Positions 26,201 to 37,458 of a stretch of DNA of 64,000 nucleotides are shown piece after piece. Origin of the DNA: Phoronis australis (Eukaryota > Phoronida > Phoronidae). The notes beneath the pieces are model-generated. The model searched no databases and was not told the origin of the DNA. It saw only the letters and a list, made by a program, of their open reading frames with translations. Each line of letters begins with the position of its first letter. The first letter of the stretch is position 1. The position numbers were made by a program, and so were the translations under genes. The DNA lies in contig NMRA01000082.1 of assembly GCA_002633005.1 (NCBI GenBank), forward strand, positions 350,576 through 414,575. Reading direction: 5' to 3'.

Positions 26201-29200
26201 TAGTTCTCAATATGTAGACATGTTATATCCAACTATTACTTTTTTCTTGTGCTAGTGAATTTTGTGAATTTAGTCCTGCATAGGTTGCTAATTTACATTG
26301 CTTTTGACACTGTAATAATTAGTTGTAAGTTGATCTGACCATTGCTTTTGACTGCACTTCAATAGGTGCACAGGGTTTAAATCTCTCCGTTGGGAGTAGG
26401 TAACTATTATAATTTTTATGGTGTTGAGGATGAACTGTAAGGTTTACTGTTTTTGAGGTCATTAATTTTATAACTGTAGAATGTAGTGGTAGTAAAATGT
26501 CAGCTAAAGTGTCTTGGTAAACTAATTGGTAACCTTATTGATATTGGAGTATCAGGAAACTGCATCGTCAGGGTAACGCATGCAGATATTTAGGAACCAG
26601 AAATTTTCATTTGTAGCTTGAAACATATTTTATTTGTGAGGAGATTATTTGCTTAGGGCTTTTGAACGTCTCTACTATTCATAGCAAATGGGCCTGTCAG
26701 TGTTCTCCACAGCACAATGTTGAAACTTATTAGCCAGAAAATCCATGTTCATGATATGGGGCGGGGTTAATACGTGGAACTTGTAATGATTGACAGATCT
26801 AGTGCCTAATGTTTGCATATGGGGAATTTTGTGAAAGTGTCTTGTAATAGCGCAATAGACTTATAGAAACAAAGAGTAGCGTGGATAGGATTGTATCATG
26901 TCACTGAATTGTATAGCTCATTCTCGTGGAAGTCAAGTGTTTGGGGATAATGAACTTGTCAGCAGAGGATTCAAGTGTTAGTAATCTCCTTAGCAAGTAC
27001 TAATTACTATTTATAACCTGTTATGTACAAGGTGTCCCTCAGTGTATGAGTGACCACTGTGATTAGGTGACCTAGGTGATTGAGAAAAATCAATATTTGG
27101 TGACCCCAGCTGTATGTCCTTTCTACCAGTTGGTCAATATGACCTCTGTGGAGAGGGACCTGAGGATTAGTATTGCACATAGAGAGGCCATAAAAGTATG
27201 CAATGAACTAGTCAAATTTTCTTTGAAGGAATGTATTATAATAAAGCCTCAAGTTCATACCTAAGCCATTGTCCAATGCAGTACAGAAGGTGATGATGTT
27301 TGTAGGGTTTTAAAGTGGTCATAAAGTCGCATTGCATCAAAGAAGCAAACTTTAGATTTATACTACTTGCCGGAATGACATTGGGTCTTAACTTGTTCCT
27401 TACTCAGATGGGAAGTGAGTTCTTAATTTGCAATGAATTGGTCATGTATTATTCCTTAAGACCGATACTGGATGTGTGAAACAACACGCTGTGACAAGCC
27501 AACTTATACAGCCTGGTTTCAAGCAGGAATCTCTCTCTTACTTTATGTTATTTTGAAGTTGTTGAACCACCAATTCAACGCTCAATAAAACTTAAAGCAT
27601 TTTAACAACTATGAGTGGGCTAACACACTTTGATGAAATGGCCATCGTAACTCCAAAAAGTGTCCCGCTAATTGTAATTAATTTAAAGCAGGTCTTCTTG
27701 CCCTTAGTGATATCACTCTTAATTTAGCGTTTGTATTTGGACAAAATCTTAGGTATGTAAAAAGCCAACATGTATAATGCATCTTTTGACCGAGGTGCCA
27801 AAGGTCCAAGTTGAATGAATGGGCACGCTTTAGAAGTGGAATATTCTCTTGTGTCCTGCTTGATCCCTTGATACCCTAAGTGGATTTTGTCATGGCACGT
27901 TTAGCTCATCTGGGACTAGTTTGCAAAATGATGCGATGAGTTTGAATCCGTGGGAGATTAATCAATATACTGGCACACTTATTGAAGTTTGGCATCATTT
28001 CATTCTAGGTATTGTTTTGTACAGGGTAAAACAGGACTCAGTGAGGTGTTAGTTAATCTAGTAATACCCTTTGAGTTAAAAATGAGCCGGGAGAGCTGGT
28101 TTGTTACTAGTGAGTATTCCAGCCTCCCGTTTTTGTATGAACTATGGAAAGTAATGATTAATTTTGTTTAAATGGCTCACAATTTTAGCCCTTGTGCATG
28201 CCATTAGGCCCGTGTGCTTACATTCATAGTAACTGATTTCACTTTTTCAGGTTCAACAAGCGCGACAGGGAAGCCAACAGTGCGGAGAAAAAAATCCCCG
28301 AGTTGGAAGCTGCAGCAGCCGAGGCGGAGGCGCGGGCGAGTGATGCGGAGGGGCAGAAGAAGCGTGCGCAGGCTGAGCTGGCGGTATGTAGCCTCATTTT
28401 CAGTATTTGCTAATAGCATTTAAAGTGATGCCGGATCTTGACAGGACAGAAACGTATCACTTTTAATTCTTCCCATAGTCAGACTGTTCTTACTACCTAC
28501 GAAAATTATGAGGTAGTATACTGAAGTGAGCATCTGCTTAATCTGCAAACACAAAAAATATATCTATCACACAAGCCTATTGACTTGTGGAATGATACGT
28601 GGAACGATATATCACCTGGAAAATTTTCCTCTTTTTTGACATTGATTNNNNNNNNNNNNNNNNNNNNNNNNNNNNNNNNNNNNNNNNNNNNNNNNNNNNN
28701 NNNNNNNNNNNNNNNNNNNNNNNNNNNNNNNNNNNNNNNNNNNNNNNNNNNNNNNNNNNNNTCCCTGCTCCCTCTCTCCCCTCCTTTCTCTACAAAAATT
28801 AAAAGCTTATCCCACTGCTCATTTGAATTGTACATAACCAGATGTACTGCCTTCTTTGATTGCTACTGTAGTACACTTACTGTGTGACTTGTTCCACTAT
28901 AAATATCTGAAAGTGGAACCGTCTGTGGTTCTCAGTGTTATGTCTACATTGTATGACTTCTCTCTCTATGGATACTCCAGACACTCGGAGCAGTGCTAGT
29001 GGCCATTGTGGTTGTGACTAGTGTGTGAATGTTGTATGACTTATCTCTTAACAGAAACTGAAAGCAGAGCTGGCAGCCCTTGAACGCCAGCTGACCACGG
29101 CCAAGAAACAATTAGAGGAAGAGACACTGTTGAGAGTGGACCTTGAGAACAGGCTGCAGAGTCTTAAGGAAGAGCTCAAGTTCAACTCTACGTTGCATGA

Positions 29201-32200
29201 ACAGGTAAGTTATACGAGGGGTATTCAGTCTTGTAAGGATAAGGAAAGTGGGTGGTTGGGACCTTGAGAACAGGATGCAGTCTTAGGAATGGGTCATATG
29301 TCAGAAATTCAGCTTTGGAGTTAGGGAAGAACTCAAGTAAGCTGGTAGGGAATTTTTTTCAAATGTGAATTTAGCTCAGATTTGAAACCTGGCTTAATAC
29401 CTGTCAGAACTGACCCATATTTTTATAAATAAATTTTATCTATTTCAACACGTGCATGGTTGATCTGTTGACTTCCGTCTATGCAACCACTGTACAAAAG
29501 CGCCATTGCTGATATTTTGCTAAAATGAAATTTTTATTGTTTGTAGGAGCTTAGCGAGACTCGCACGCGTGCAGAGCTGTCAGTTGAGGAGGTGGACTCC
29601 CGTGTGACGGCCATGTATGAGGGCAAGCTGGCGGAGGCGCTGGAGGAGATGCGCAAACAGCATGAGGAGCATGTCCGCCTACAGAGGGAGGAGCTGGAGG
29701 TCCTCTATGAGTCCAAGGTATGGGCTAAGTCACTACATTCTCCCCAGCTTCTGTGTTTCGTTTCGCAAATTTGTCTTAAGGTAAAATCTTATCAGTTTAG
29801 GGCACAATATGGCGGACAAGTGAAATTTATGTTTCATCAGATTTTTCATAGGATAAACGATAAATAGCAGCAAAGCTATTTTTTACCGTCTTCAAATTCG
29901 TTACCGTAGCTACCTTCAAGCAATATATTGAAAAATTGCAAACATTCACAACAATGTTAAGAGATTTTGAGAAATAAAAACAGGACAATTTTGGCAATTA
30001 TTTATGTCCAAACTTGGTGCGAATTAAAAGTACTGACCTCTTTCAAGATTTCAGCAGTTTCTTTTCTCTTTGTTTGTAGTCATAGAAGTAAATCAAACAC
30101 TGGAAATAAAAATGCATGTGTTTAGCTTTGTTTCATCTGACTTTCAGACATTTTGTTTGTTATTTGTGCTTCCATGTCCTCTTCATTGGATTTTATGCAA
30201 GAGGCTAACCTCCTTAAAATAGTGAAAACGCTCAAAAGCCGTCTCTGTTATCAAGTCGCATTGCTTGTTCAAAAGCATCTTTCTTCTCACACTTACAATT
30301 CTACGTGGCTCAAAGTCGTCTATCCCAACAGTTTTCATGTCTGCTGTTCATTTCTAGTCAAGAGTTTTTATGATAGTCAGATAGGTGTATACCTTTGTGA
30401 TTTCTTTGCTTCCTGTTGTTTCTTTTTTCAATTTCTTAATCTATGTGACATTGTCTGTTTCCCTCGACAGCTAACTGACCTACAACAGCAGGTGGAGCGC
30501 GGCGGTACGTTGGCGGAGGGCGCACGCAGCGAGATGAGGTCAACTAGGAAGAAGTTCGACGAGTTGAATGCACGGCTCACTGCCTTGTCTACAGAGGTAC
30601 ATTGGAAGCACAGTGGTCGAGTGGCTCATGCTGCGACACCTCAGGGCCTGTGTCCTTTAAACTATAGACAAGACTCTACTAAAAAATTGACCAACAGGGG
30701 TGGGGAGCATGCTTTGAGTGAACTTTGAAATTTTGGGCATTGTGACTGGTTGATTTTAGCGAGTAATGTTTGATGGTTTTAAGGCCGTGTTATGTCGGAA
30801 TTTTGTCTCGGTTCTTTGGGTTTGTTCTTGGAAGAACAGTTATAGAGACATCCATTCACACTGGCTGAAACGCTACAGTGTACAAATTAACAAGTGCATG
30901 AGGTGAGTGTTTTTCCTGAAAATGAATTTGACTATATCCATCAGAAAGCCAAAGTAAGCTTAGTTAATGGTACTGTTTTAGAAAGCTGCACTGGAGGGCC
31001 GCATCAGGGACCTGGAGGCGCAGTTGGAGAGTGAACGATCGGCGCACGAGACCGCCATAATGCTGAGGATGGAGGAAGTACAAGCTTTGCGACTGGAGAT
31101 GGACGAGATGAGGCTAGAGTACGCGGAGTTGATGGACATCAAGCTTGCACTTGATCTGGAGATCGCCGCCTACAGGAAGTTGTTGGAGGGTGAAGAGAGC
31201 AGGTCAGTCACGTGACTTATCGAGTATTGTTATTGACTTGCAGCTTAATGCTTCGTAGAATGTTATGGAAAGTTGTGATGTGGTAAGATTTTAAAATTCC
31301 ACTTTTTGCCATTCTTTTTGTTCAAAAATTGAACAAACTTTTACCGAGTTTTTAAGTTTATGTTCAGTCGAAATATAAGAAGCTGTTTTGGTCATTTTCA
31401 GAAAATATCTCCTGGCAACAGAGTTTTTATCGAAAATATCAAAGCGAGTCTGCGTTATGTAGACCCAAGAAACTCACAAAAATGCAAGATCGCCTGAGAC
31501 TTTTGCCAGATATCTTCATGTGTTACTACCAAGGCACGTGATAACACTACCTTTATTTATGAAAGTTTTACGTGTGCAGACTGCAGCCCAGGTGTGACTG
31601 GTTTTTGTTTAATGCACCTTTCGGAAGTAATCACTTATGGTGGTCCTGGATTCCTCAAAATGTGTAGCCCTGTATGTAATAAATACCCATCTTTCCAGAC
31701 TGAACCTGTCTGTGAGTGAGACCACCCCGTCACGTACCATGCAGTCTACCTCGGTGCGCTCCGGGACCAAGCGTAAGCGCGTCGCTGTCGAGGAGGCCTC
31801 TTTCTCTTCCTCTAGTTCCAAAGAGTTTGCTGCTTCAAGCACCTGCAAAGGTCAAGTTGAGGTGTCAGAGGTCAACGCTGAGGGGAAGTTCATCAAGCTA
31901 TATAACAATTCCGAGAAGGTAGATTGTAGTGCGGGCGTAATTTTGGTGGATGAATACTGTCCATCAATACTTACGGATTTTGAAGTTATAAATTTGATTA
32001 GCGGCTTTGTATGAGTTATCAGTAGTTGCTTATAGTCTTACATAGTGCTCTCATTTTAATATTGTTTCATGAGTGTTGAAAATATGAAAAAAAATTGACC
32101 AAAGTTTTTATTTTTCCGTTATCACGAGTCCACTAAAATGTATTTTCATTGTATTTCTAACGCTTCGTTAAATTTTTGTACGATTTCCTTTTTGGTTGCA

Positions 32201-35200
32201 TTGTTGTTAATATAGTCTGTTATTACACGTGTTCCACTAAAAGTTCTTGTCAAAGACTCATTACGGTAAAAATTCTCCTGTTTGGGACCTTTTCTAAAAT
32301 TTGGGACGCTGATCAATTAAGCCAAATTTGAATTTTTTGATTCTGAAGATTAGGCTTATGAGAAACGTTGGCATTCATCATATTTCTCAAATGTTGGACA
32401 CTGCATTTTTTATCAACAAAGTCCGACGTAAAATTGCTAAAAATATGTCTGCCAATGCAAAATTTGTCTTTTTCATAATTCTTGAATTACAGACGGCTGA
32501 TATTGCCAATTTCTAAAATTTGGTACAAACGCCGATCTCGAGCGAAATAATTAATTTTTCATTGTCGCAAACTCGGGAATTTTGACCGTTTCTCATTGAC
32601 TGATAGTTGTGTTGGTGTCGTGCAGGAGATCGCCATCGGGGGCTGGCAGTTGCTGCACAAGGCTGGAGAGCAGGAAACCACCTACAAGTTCCACAGGACA
32701 GTCAAGATGGAGCCAAATGGATACGTCACCGTAAGTGGGTCTCCTGAAAAACAGTTACGCACATTTTATGGGAGTGCTGAAATTTGTTTCGAGTTAAATT
32801 TGTCTTAATCTTTGGTAATTTGGAATTTCAAGAAAGTTCATCCTTTTGAAGCGACCGTTATTGTTAATTGGAAAGGTTCGGTATCTTAGGGAGGTACTGC
32901 AGGGCCCCCTTTTGCTGAAAACCGTAGCTTTGTTTCATGTTATGGGTGGAGCTCTTTGTTTCATTTCTATAAATATACGGTTAACATTGCTTTCTACATC
33001 CGATAGAACCGTGGGCCGAATGGAGTTTGACGATTGGTTCAACGGAGAATATTAGCTTGTGCATTGTGTATATTTCTGTTTGAAGTTGACCTTATTAGCG
33101 CACAACAGAATTCACTTCTAGTAAGGCGGGTAATTTTTAATTAGATATGTAGCAACTATGGTAAAATGATCTAATTTGCAAAAAAATCAGTAATTAATGC
33201 GTTTGCTGTGTGAACGAGAACTGCTTATTGGGCTGACCGTCAAGTCACATGTCTCTAAAGGAGCGTTTCCATTTTTAGTGAGCATAGCCCCAAAAACATT
33301 ACATTTCCCTTTTACTGCTACAATTCAGACTTGCTTATGTTCTTGCTGTACTGTTGTGACCGGTCCTGTCTCACAGGTGTACAGCTCGGATGCCGGGGAG
33401 ACACACCAGCCTCCATCGACGCTGGTCATGAAGTCACAACGCTGGTTTATCTCCGACTCCATGAAGACCACACTCAACAACGGCCAGGGCAATGTGAGTA
33501 TCGCAGTCTCGTGGCTGCGTGAAGCAGACTCTAAACTTGGAGGCAGCATCATTGTTGCACAGGCATTTCCCACGTGTGTAAACATGAAAATTGTCAAGTA
33601 GACTAATCAACTTTTACCAAATTACCTGTGATTGTTGTGGTCAAAGCATGGAAGGGTTAATAACGGTCGTTGTAAAACACATGTTGCAAACTATTGCTAT
33701 GAACTGTCTGCTAGCCAATGAGATTCATTCCAACTTTAAGCACTGTTTCAAGAACAGGTCAGTCTCGTATTCCCTCATCCCGGATTAAATTCTCCTCTTT
33801 CCCGGAAGCAGAAAAATCCAGTGTGCCGCCGATGTAATTCTCGGAAAGGGGTGGGGGGCACAAGCACACCTGATTCCACCCAGACGAGTGGAAAACGGTT
33901 TTTCACGCCTCACTTGGCATACTAAGCTTTACGCAAAGTAGTGATTAGTACATTAGTACAGCTACAGTGTGTCTGCATAAGCACTGCAGTGTTGGTAAAT
34001 ACTGTTGACTTGGAGAGAGGCTGCTAGGTATTCTGGACTGTGCCTGTTACGACACAGCCACTCTACGTTCATTGATATCTACCCACAGTGCTGCTCCGCT
34101 GTTACCGCGGTGATATTGTTATGTCGTGGCAGCGCCATTCTTGTACCAACAAAGGTTTTCTGTCGCAGTGTGATTTGCATTGCTGACACCAGGGAATTGT
34201 CGATCTAGAAAGGCAGTCATAGTCTTGCATCTGGATGTGTAATGTATTGCTCTTGGCTTGTCCATTTTAACTGAGAAGCGCCTGACAGTTCGAAAATTAG
34301 GTCATACATAAAAGGTTTTTTTCCGTTATTCTTTGAAATCTTCTTGCTGGTTTGCAGATATTGTCACGTGACTGACAGACTGATGTTTATTACAGGAGGA
34401 GGCGTCATGCGAGATGTCGCGGTCATCCATCAGGGTCATGCATTCTGGCCGTCCACGTCATGATGCAGTTGCTGAGGTGGGCTCAGAAGACTTATTTCAC
34501 CAGCAGGTCCTTCTGTATTCTTGACTCCGAACAATTTTATTTTGACTCGCATTTTTATTCGTGTGCATATTACGTATGTAGGTGTATGTGAACGTGATGT
34601 GTGTCTGTGCTTTCATGGTCGGGCGTCCACTGCTCTGTCTTAGAAAGTCCTTGAAACTTGGTGGGCTGATTTTGAATAAGGAGTGGATAGTTCTCTCGTT
34701 GTTTGGCTCATTGGGGACAATTTTCATTTTCTGTGCTTTTCGTAGGACTGGTTATTACCGTACACTGTCGTTTTTTAGACCCATTTGCCTCTTGGGCCAT
34801 AAAGCTGCTTCTATATCCAGAGTTAGCCATCAGCACCTATGAAGGAAACACTTGAGTGAAACTTACAAGCTATTAGTGTGGAGTGTGTGAAGCTTGGCTT
34901 GTTCTTTACTAAATGGGGGATGTTCACAGAAAAGACGCAATTTAAAAAATTTACGCATCTGGGGTGTAGACATCAGTGGTTATATGTGAAGCCTAGACGG
35001 AATAAGCAAATTGTTTGTTTTGTAACTGACAAGGTCAAGAAATGAGGTGCTTCACAAATTGAACAAAATATTAAATATTCAAAAGTAAAATTATTTTGAG
35101 AAAAACTGGTAAATTTGTGGATGGTGAAGCAACAATACTCATGCATTAGATTATGTTGACAATATATGTTAATGATATGCTAATTTGTATGCATTCCCTT

Positions 35201-37458
35201 GTCTGTCCATAATGGCAAGTTCATAAAGTGCGGCTTGAGTGGAGATGGGGAATTCGGGCAACACATTTTCTTTTAAATAACTTCATGTTTTGAATGTGAC
35301 ATTCCTGTGTGCCCTAACCATTGTTTTTGTCCAACTTTTGACAATCTGTTCACCAGTTGGGAAGTGTAGCTATTCCTAACAAATTTATTATAGAATAACA
35401 GAGCAATACAAGCGACTTACTTAGCCGAGGGATGACTATAAGTAAGACTAAAGTGCAATATACATGTTCTGGCATAACGATGTTAGCCCGGGTGTATTAA
35501 TTCCCACGTCATCGACTGAAAAACGACTGGATGGGAGCCACCAAACCTGGGCCCGGTCTCCAATATCCGTACTCAGACTCGAATCATGCTCAATCTCACA
35601 CTTCATACTCAACTCGAGTACAGACTCAGCTTTGGTGTATTCAATGTCATACTCGAAAAATCTGTACTCGAAAATTCGAGCACGTACTCAGTTTTCGAGT
35701 GTACTCGAACTGAAGTGTATGTCATCTATATTTCGAGTAGGATTTTGAGTAAAAAATTCCGAGTCTATGCTCAAATTTCAAGTTTGGTACGGCAGTGTGC
35801 TTGAAATCGTACTCGAAAATAAATACGAGCCAGAGAACAAAATATCGAAAGGGAACCAGGAAACACAGCAAATCTAAAAAAATAAGTCCTCTTACCGTAT
35901 CTCAGCACTTCAATTTCAGTTCAGTGATAATATTTTTCATCGTAAATCTTCTTATTCTTCACCTTATTAACCCGCCGTATCACTGTATGTTTTGGCCGCC
36001 ATTCTACCTGTATAATTCCTGGCAACAGGCGCATTGTAATCCCTTGTCGGCGAGTCATAACAAGCATCGAAAGCAGTTGTGAGAAAAAGTCGTGTGAGAA
36101 GTTTGCGCTGCGCTTATTTCGGTATGTGTGCCTACGTTTTGTAGGGTTTCCAAAAGACGAGGAGGGGAGGGAAGTTAAAAACAGTTCGCTTCCCTGTCAG
36201 GTACATTTCTCATCATAACTTAGTCATCTATAATTCCTCAATCCCCAAATGGAATTCCAGATTTTGTTTGCCGATTTCTAAGTAGACGTCTCGTCCCGTT
36301 CACTGCCACTGGTGAACTCTGAATGCCTGCACAAGTATTGTTTTTTAACTCACGTGCCAAATGTCAACTCACTTGATACATCCCGGTAAAATACAAAGAT
36401 GCAGTATCAAAGTTTGACATCAGCGTAGGCCTACACAGCAATGGGTTTTATGTCAAGACTAAATTAGCAACAGAGATGTGATGTGGTAAGCTGTTACATA
36501 TTTCTTAAGACATTTTCGGGACTGGGTGAGGAACTCGAGAAGTAAAGCTTAATAATTGCCAAATGTATCAAAGAAATGGCATAAGAATATTTATTGAAAC
36601 TAAAAAATGAATATCAGTTACAGAACACTCAGAATTCCACGTTATAGACATACTGTTGTAGTTGTAGCGACAGCAGACGATAATGTAGGCCTAGTTCTTG
36701 GGGTGGTCTATTCCAATAGGGAGCGATGAATCAGCGCGGCTTTGCGTGATTTTGCATTTCACATCATAAAGAGTTCCATAGCAACTCTAGTATGAGTGTC
36801 AGCTTTGAGTACGTTTGGAGTGTACTCGAAATACGACATTAGATACGCTTTTTTGAGTACGACTCCAGTGAGCACGATTTTGAGTATGAAGTCTTGAGTA
36901 TGAGTATGAGTCTGAGTACGGAGATTGGAGACCGGGCCCTGGTTTTAGAGCCATCGCATGCTGTTGCTATGAGCACTTTATTGAGGTTCATAGCCGTTAA
37001 AGATGGACTGAAAATATGTCAGTGAAGGCTTGTTTTCGTTGCGCTGTCGTACATTGAACTACAGCATTATTTTTGTTGTTATAACTTACATCTGATTGAT
37101 AATACCTGATCATTAGTTGGATCATCGTCGGTGTGTTCGTCCGTGTGATCGTCGGTGTGTTCGCCGGTGTGATTGTCGGTGTGTTCATCATAGCATCATT
37201 CATGGAAACCATTTTTGATCATTTGTGATTGTTCAGCGATAAATCGTAGAAATTATGACGGCCGATGGGGAATGTTACATGAAAAAATTACATCAAAAGT
37301 CAATGTAAAGTCTTATTAACCAGTTATGCAAGTTTGTAGATATGGTTGGTATGAATTCATCATTTTATGATAAATTGGGATCAACCTGAATTGGCTTTGT
37401 ATAATACTCATGTTGTGACTCATTTCTGTTTCAGAAGGATCGCTGCGTGGTCATGTAA
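19983..37458 (+). CDS. Nuclear lamin, B-type (CaaX-bearing), 12 coding exons
   Basis: This gene encodes a type V intermediate-filament protein that forms the lamina under the inner nuclear membrane. I joined twelve exons by GT-AG sites with matching phases (19983-20213, 25691-25860, 28251-28383, 29055-29204, 29547-29717, 30471-30596, 30982-31202, 31699-31918, 32626-32730, 33377-33493, 34396-34476, 37435-37458). The sum is 1749 nt, 582 residues, a normal lamin length. Seen in order: a Ser-rich head with a Cdk1-type SPAR site (S37) before RLQEKE; rod start [16 protein letters not shown] (about 53-68); a lamin-length coil 1B; rod end with YAEL (374) and LLEGEE (394-399); a second TPSR site (410-413); the basic NLS TKRKR (424-428); the lamin-tail domain (about 446-560); and CVVM at the C terminus. 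By family knowledge the CaaX Cys (579) is farnesylated. The paralogue identity (B1/B2-like) cannot be assigned for an invertebrate, so I give no symbol. Confidence 0.95.
20214..25690 (+). other. Lamin intron 1 (5.5 kb), no other gene seen
   Basis: First intron between gtaatt and the acceptor at 25690. It contains only short frames with no family match. Positions 25505-25540 include a G-rich run. No clear repeat family or RNA gene was recognised. Confidence 0.8.
25691..25860 (+). CDS. Lamin exon 2: rest of coil 1A and linker L1
   Basis: Codons 78-133 plus two bases. The acceptor is ctctgtccag| and the donor aa|gtgagt; the split AAG (K134) is completed by the first base of exon 3. The residues are heptad-type and charged ([12 protein letters not shown]..., [17 protein letters not shown]), matching lamin coil 1A and early 1B. 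Confidence 0.95.
25861..28250 (+). other. Lamin intron 2
   Basis: The first 240 bases are strongly purine-rich on the + strand (many GGGA/GAGG runs), which opens long meaningless Pro/Ser/Leu frames on the - strand. The rest is ordinary AT-rich intron sequence. Confidence 0.75.
28251..28383 (+). CDS. Lamin exon 3: coil 1B, first part
   Basis: One base plus codons 135-178, with acceptor tttttcag| and donor gcg|gtatgt. It encodes an Ala/Glu/Lys-rich coiled coil ([14 protein letters not shown]...). The segment belongs to the longer coil 1B that separates lamins and protostome-type intermediate filaments from vertebrate cytoplasmic ones. Confidence 0.95.
28648..28761. other. Assembly gap (114 N) in lamin intron 3
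   Basis: A run of N between attgatt and a pyrimidine-rich tccctgctccctctctcccc stretch. It lies wholly inside intron 3 and does not interrupt coding sequence. Confidence 0.98.
29055..29204 (+). CDS. Lamin exon 4: coil 1B
   Basis: Codons 179-228, phase 0 at both ends (ttaacag| and CAG|gtaagt). It contains the well-conserved lamin stretch [19 protein letters not shown] (recognisable as the RxDxENRLQxxKEEL block). Confidence 0.96.
29547..29717 (+). CDS. Lamin exon 5: end of coil 1B, linker, coil 2 start
   Basis: Codons 229-285, phase 0 at both ends (ttgtag| and AAG|gtatgg). It encodes ELSETRTR... followed by an [14 protein letters not shown]-type block, the usual lamin block after the 1B break. 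Confidence 0.95.
30471..30596 (+). CDS. Lamin exon 6: coil 2
   Basis: Codons 286-327, phase 0, acceptor ccctcgacag| and donor GAG|gtacat. It encodes a coiled coil with an internal Gly pair ([14 protein letters not shown]), corresponding to the stretch of lamin coil 2 around DNARQ...AHEEL in vertebrates. Confidence 0.93.
30982..31202 (+). CDS. Lamin exon 7: coil 2 end and helix-termination motif
   Basis: Codons 328-400 plus two bases. It ends with [20 protein letters not shown] and LLEGEES, the diagnostic intermediate-filament C-terminal rod consensus. The donor is gtcagt (C at +3, slightly weak); the split AG|A codon restores Arg401 and keeps the frame into exon 8, which supports this site. 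Confidence 0.97.
31699..31918 (+). CDS. Lamin exon 8: Cdk site, NLS, start of lamin-tail domain
   Basis: One base plus codons 402-474. It carries TTPSR (409-413, second mitotic site position), the [10 protein letters not shown], a Ser-rich spacer, then [19 protein letters not shown], the first strands of the lamin-tail Ig fold. Acceptor ctttccag|, donor AAG|gtagat. Confidence 0.96.
32626..32730 (+). CDS. Lamin exon 9: lamin-tail domain
   Basis: Codons 475-509, phase 0 at both ends (gtgcag| and ACC|gtaagt). It encodes [14 protein letters not shown]...TTYKFHR...MEPNGYVT, aligning by eye to the GxWxIxR...TYRFP...L.AG..VT pattern of lamin tails. Confidence 0.96.
33377..33493 (+). CDS. Lamin exon 10: lamin-tail domain
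   Basis: Codons 510-548, phase 0 (tcacag| and AAT|gtgagt). It encodes [19 protein letters not shown], matching the (I/V)WSSDAG.THSPP..LVWK signature. Tyr replaces the usual Trp at the first position of that block. Confidence 0.96.
34396..34476 (+). CDS. Lamin exon 11: end of tail domain
   Basis: Codons 549-575, phase 0. It encodes the last strand ([14 protein letters not shown]) and a short hydrophilic tail. The donor GAG|gtgggc is imperfect; reading through it would add 16 residues and stop at a TGA, giving a product without CaaX. Confidence 0.9.
35543..36947. mobile_element. 1.4-kb inverted-repeat DNA transposon, non-autonomous
   Basis: Terminal inverted repeats of 35 bp (35546-35580 and 36908-36942) match at 33 of 35 positions and contain GGGCCCGGTCTCCAAT. 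Flanks GAGCCACC (35535-35542) and GAGCCATC (36948-36955) look like an 8-bp target duplication with one difference. Inside each end are many copies of ACTCGA, GTACTC or GAGTAC-type words, a subterminal-repeat pattern typical of transposase-binding regions. No transposase frame is present. The 8-bp duplication and a CCAGGGCCC-type end suggest the hAT superfamily, but this is an inference. Confidence 0.7.
37124..37189. repeat. 24-bp minisatellite, 2.7 copies
   Basis: The unit ATCGTCGGTGTGTTCG(T/C)C(C/G)GTGTG is repeated at 37124, 37148 and (partial) 37172, in lamin intron 11. On the - strand it reads as a meaningless Thr-Pro-Thr-Ile repeat. Confidence 0.75.
37435..37458 (+). CDS. Lamin exon 12: CaaX terminal exon
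   Basis: Only 24 coding bases: KDRCVVM then TAA, after a good acceptor (catttctgtttcag|). The exon is phase 0 with exon 11. CVVM ends in Met, a residue favoured by farnesyltransferase. The separate CaaX exon is like the last exon of other B-type lamin genes. No AATAAA was noticed close by; candidate poly(A) signals are ATTAAA near 38737 and AATAAA near 39077, both unproven. Confidence 0.92.
   Translation, partial: KDRCVVM

Larger units (their letters stand above)
34477..37434 (+). other. Lamin intron 11 (2.96 kb), transposon-bearing
   Basis: This intron separates the tail-domain exon from the CaaX exon. It holds the 1.4-kb inverted-repeat element at 35543-36947 and a 24-bp minisatellite near 37124. 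No other exon was recognised within it. Confidence 0.8.

Noticed and set aside
30153-30728. 191-residue + strand frame
   Set aside because: Only its middle (30471-30596) is lamin exon 6; the rest is intron read in frame on both sides.
37124-37189. Short regular repeats that might suggest a CRISPR array
   Set aside because: The repeats are contiguous with no unique spacers, and this is an animal genome; it is a minisatellite.
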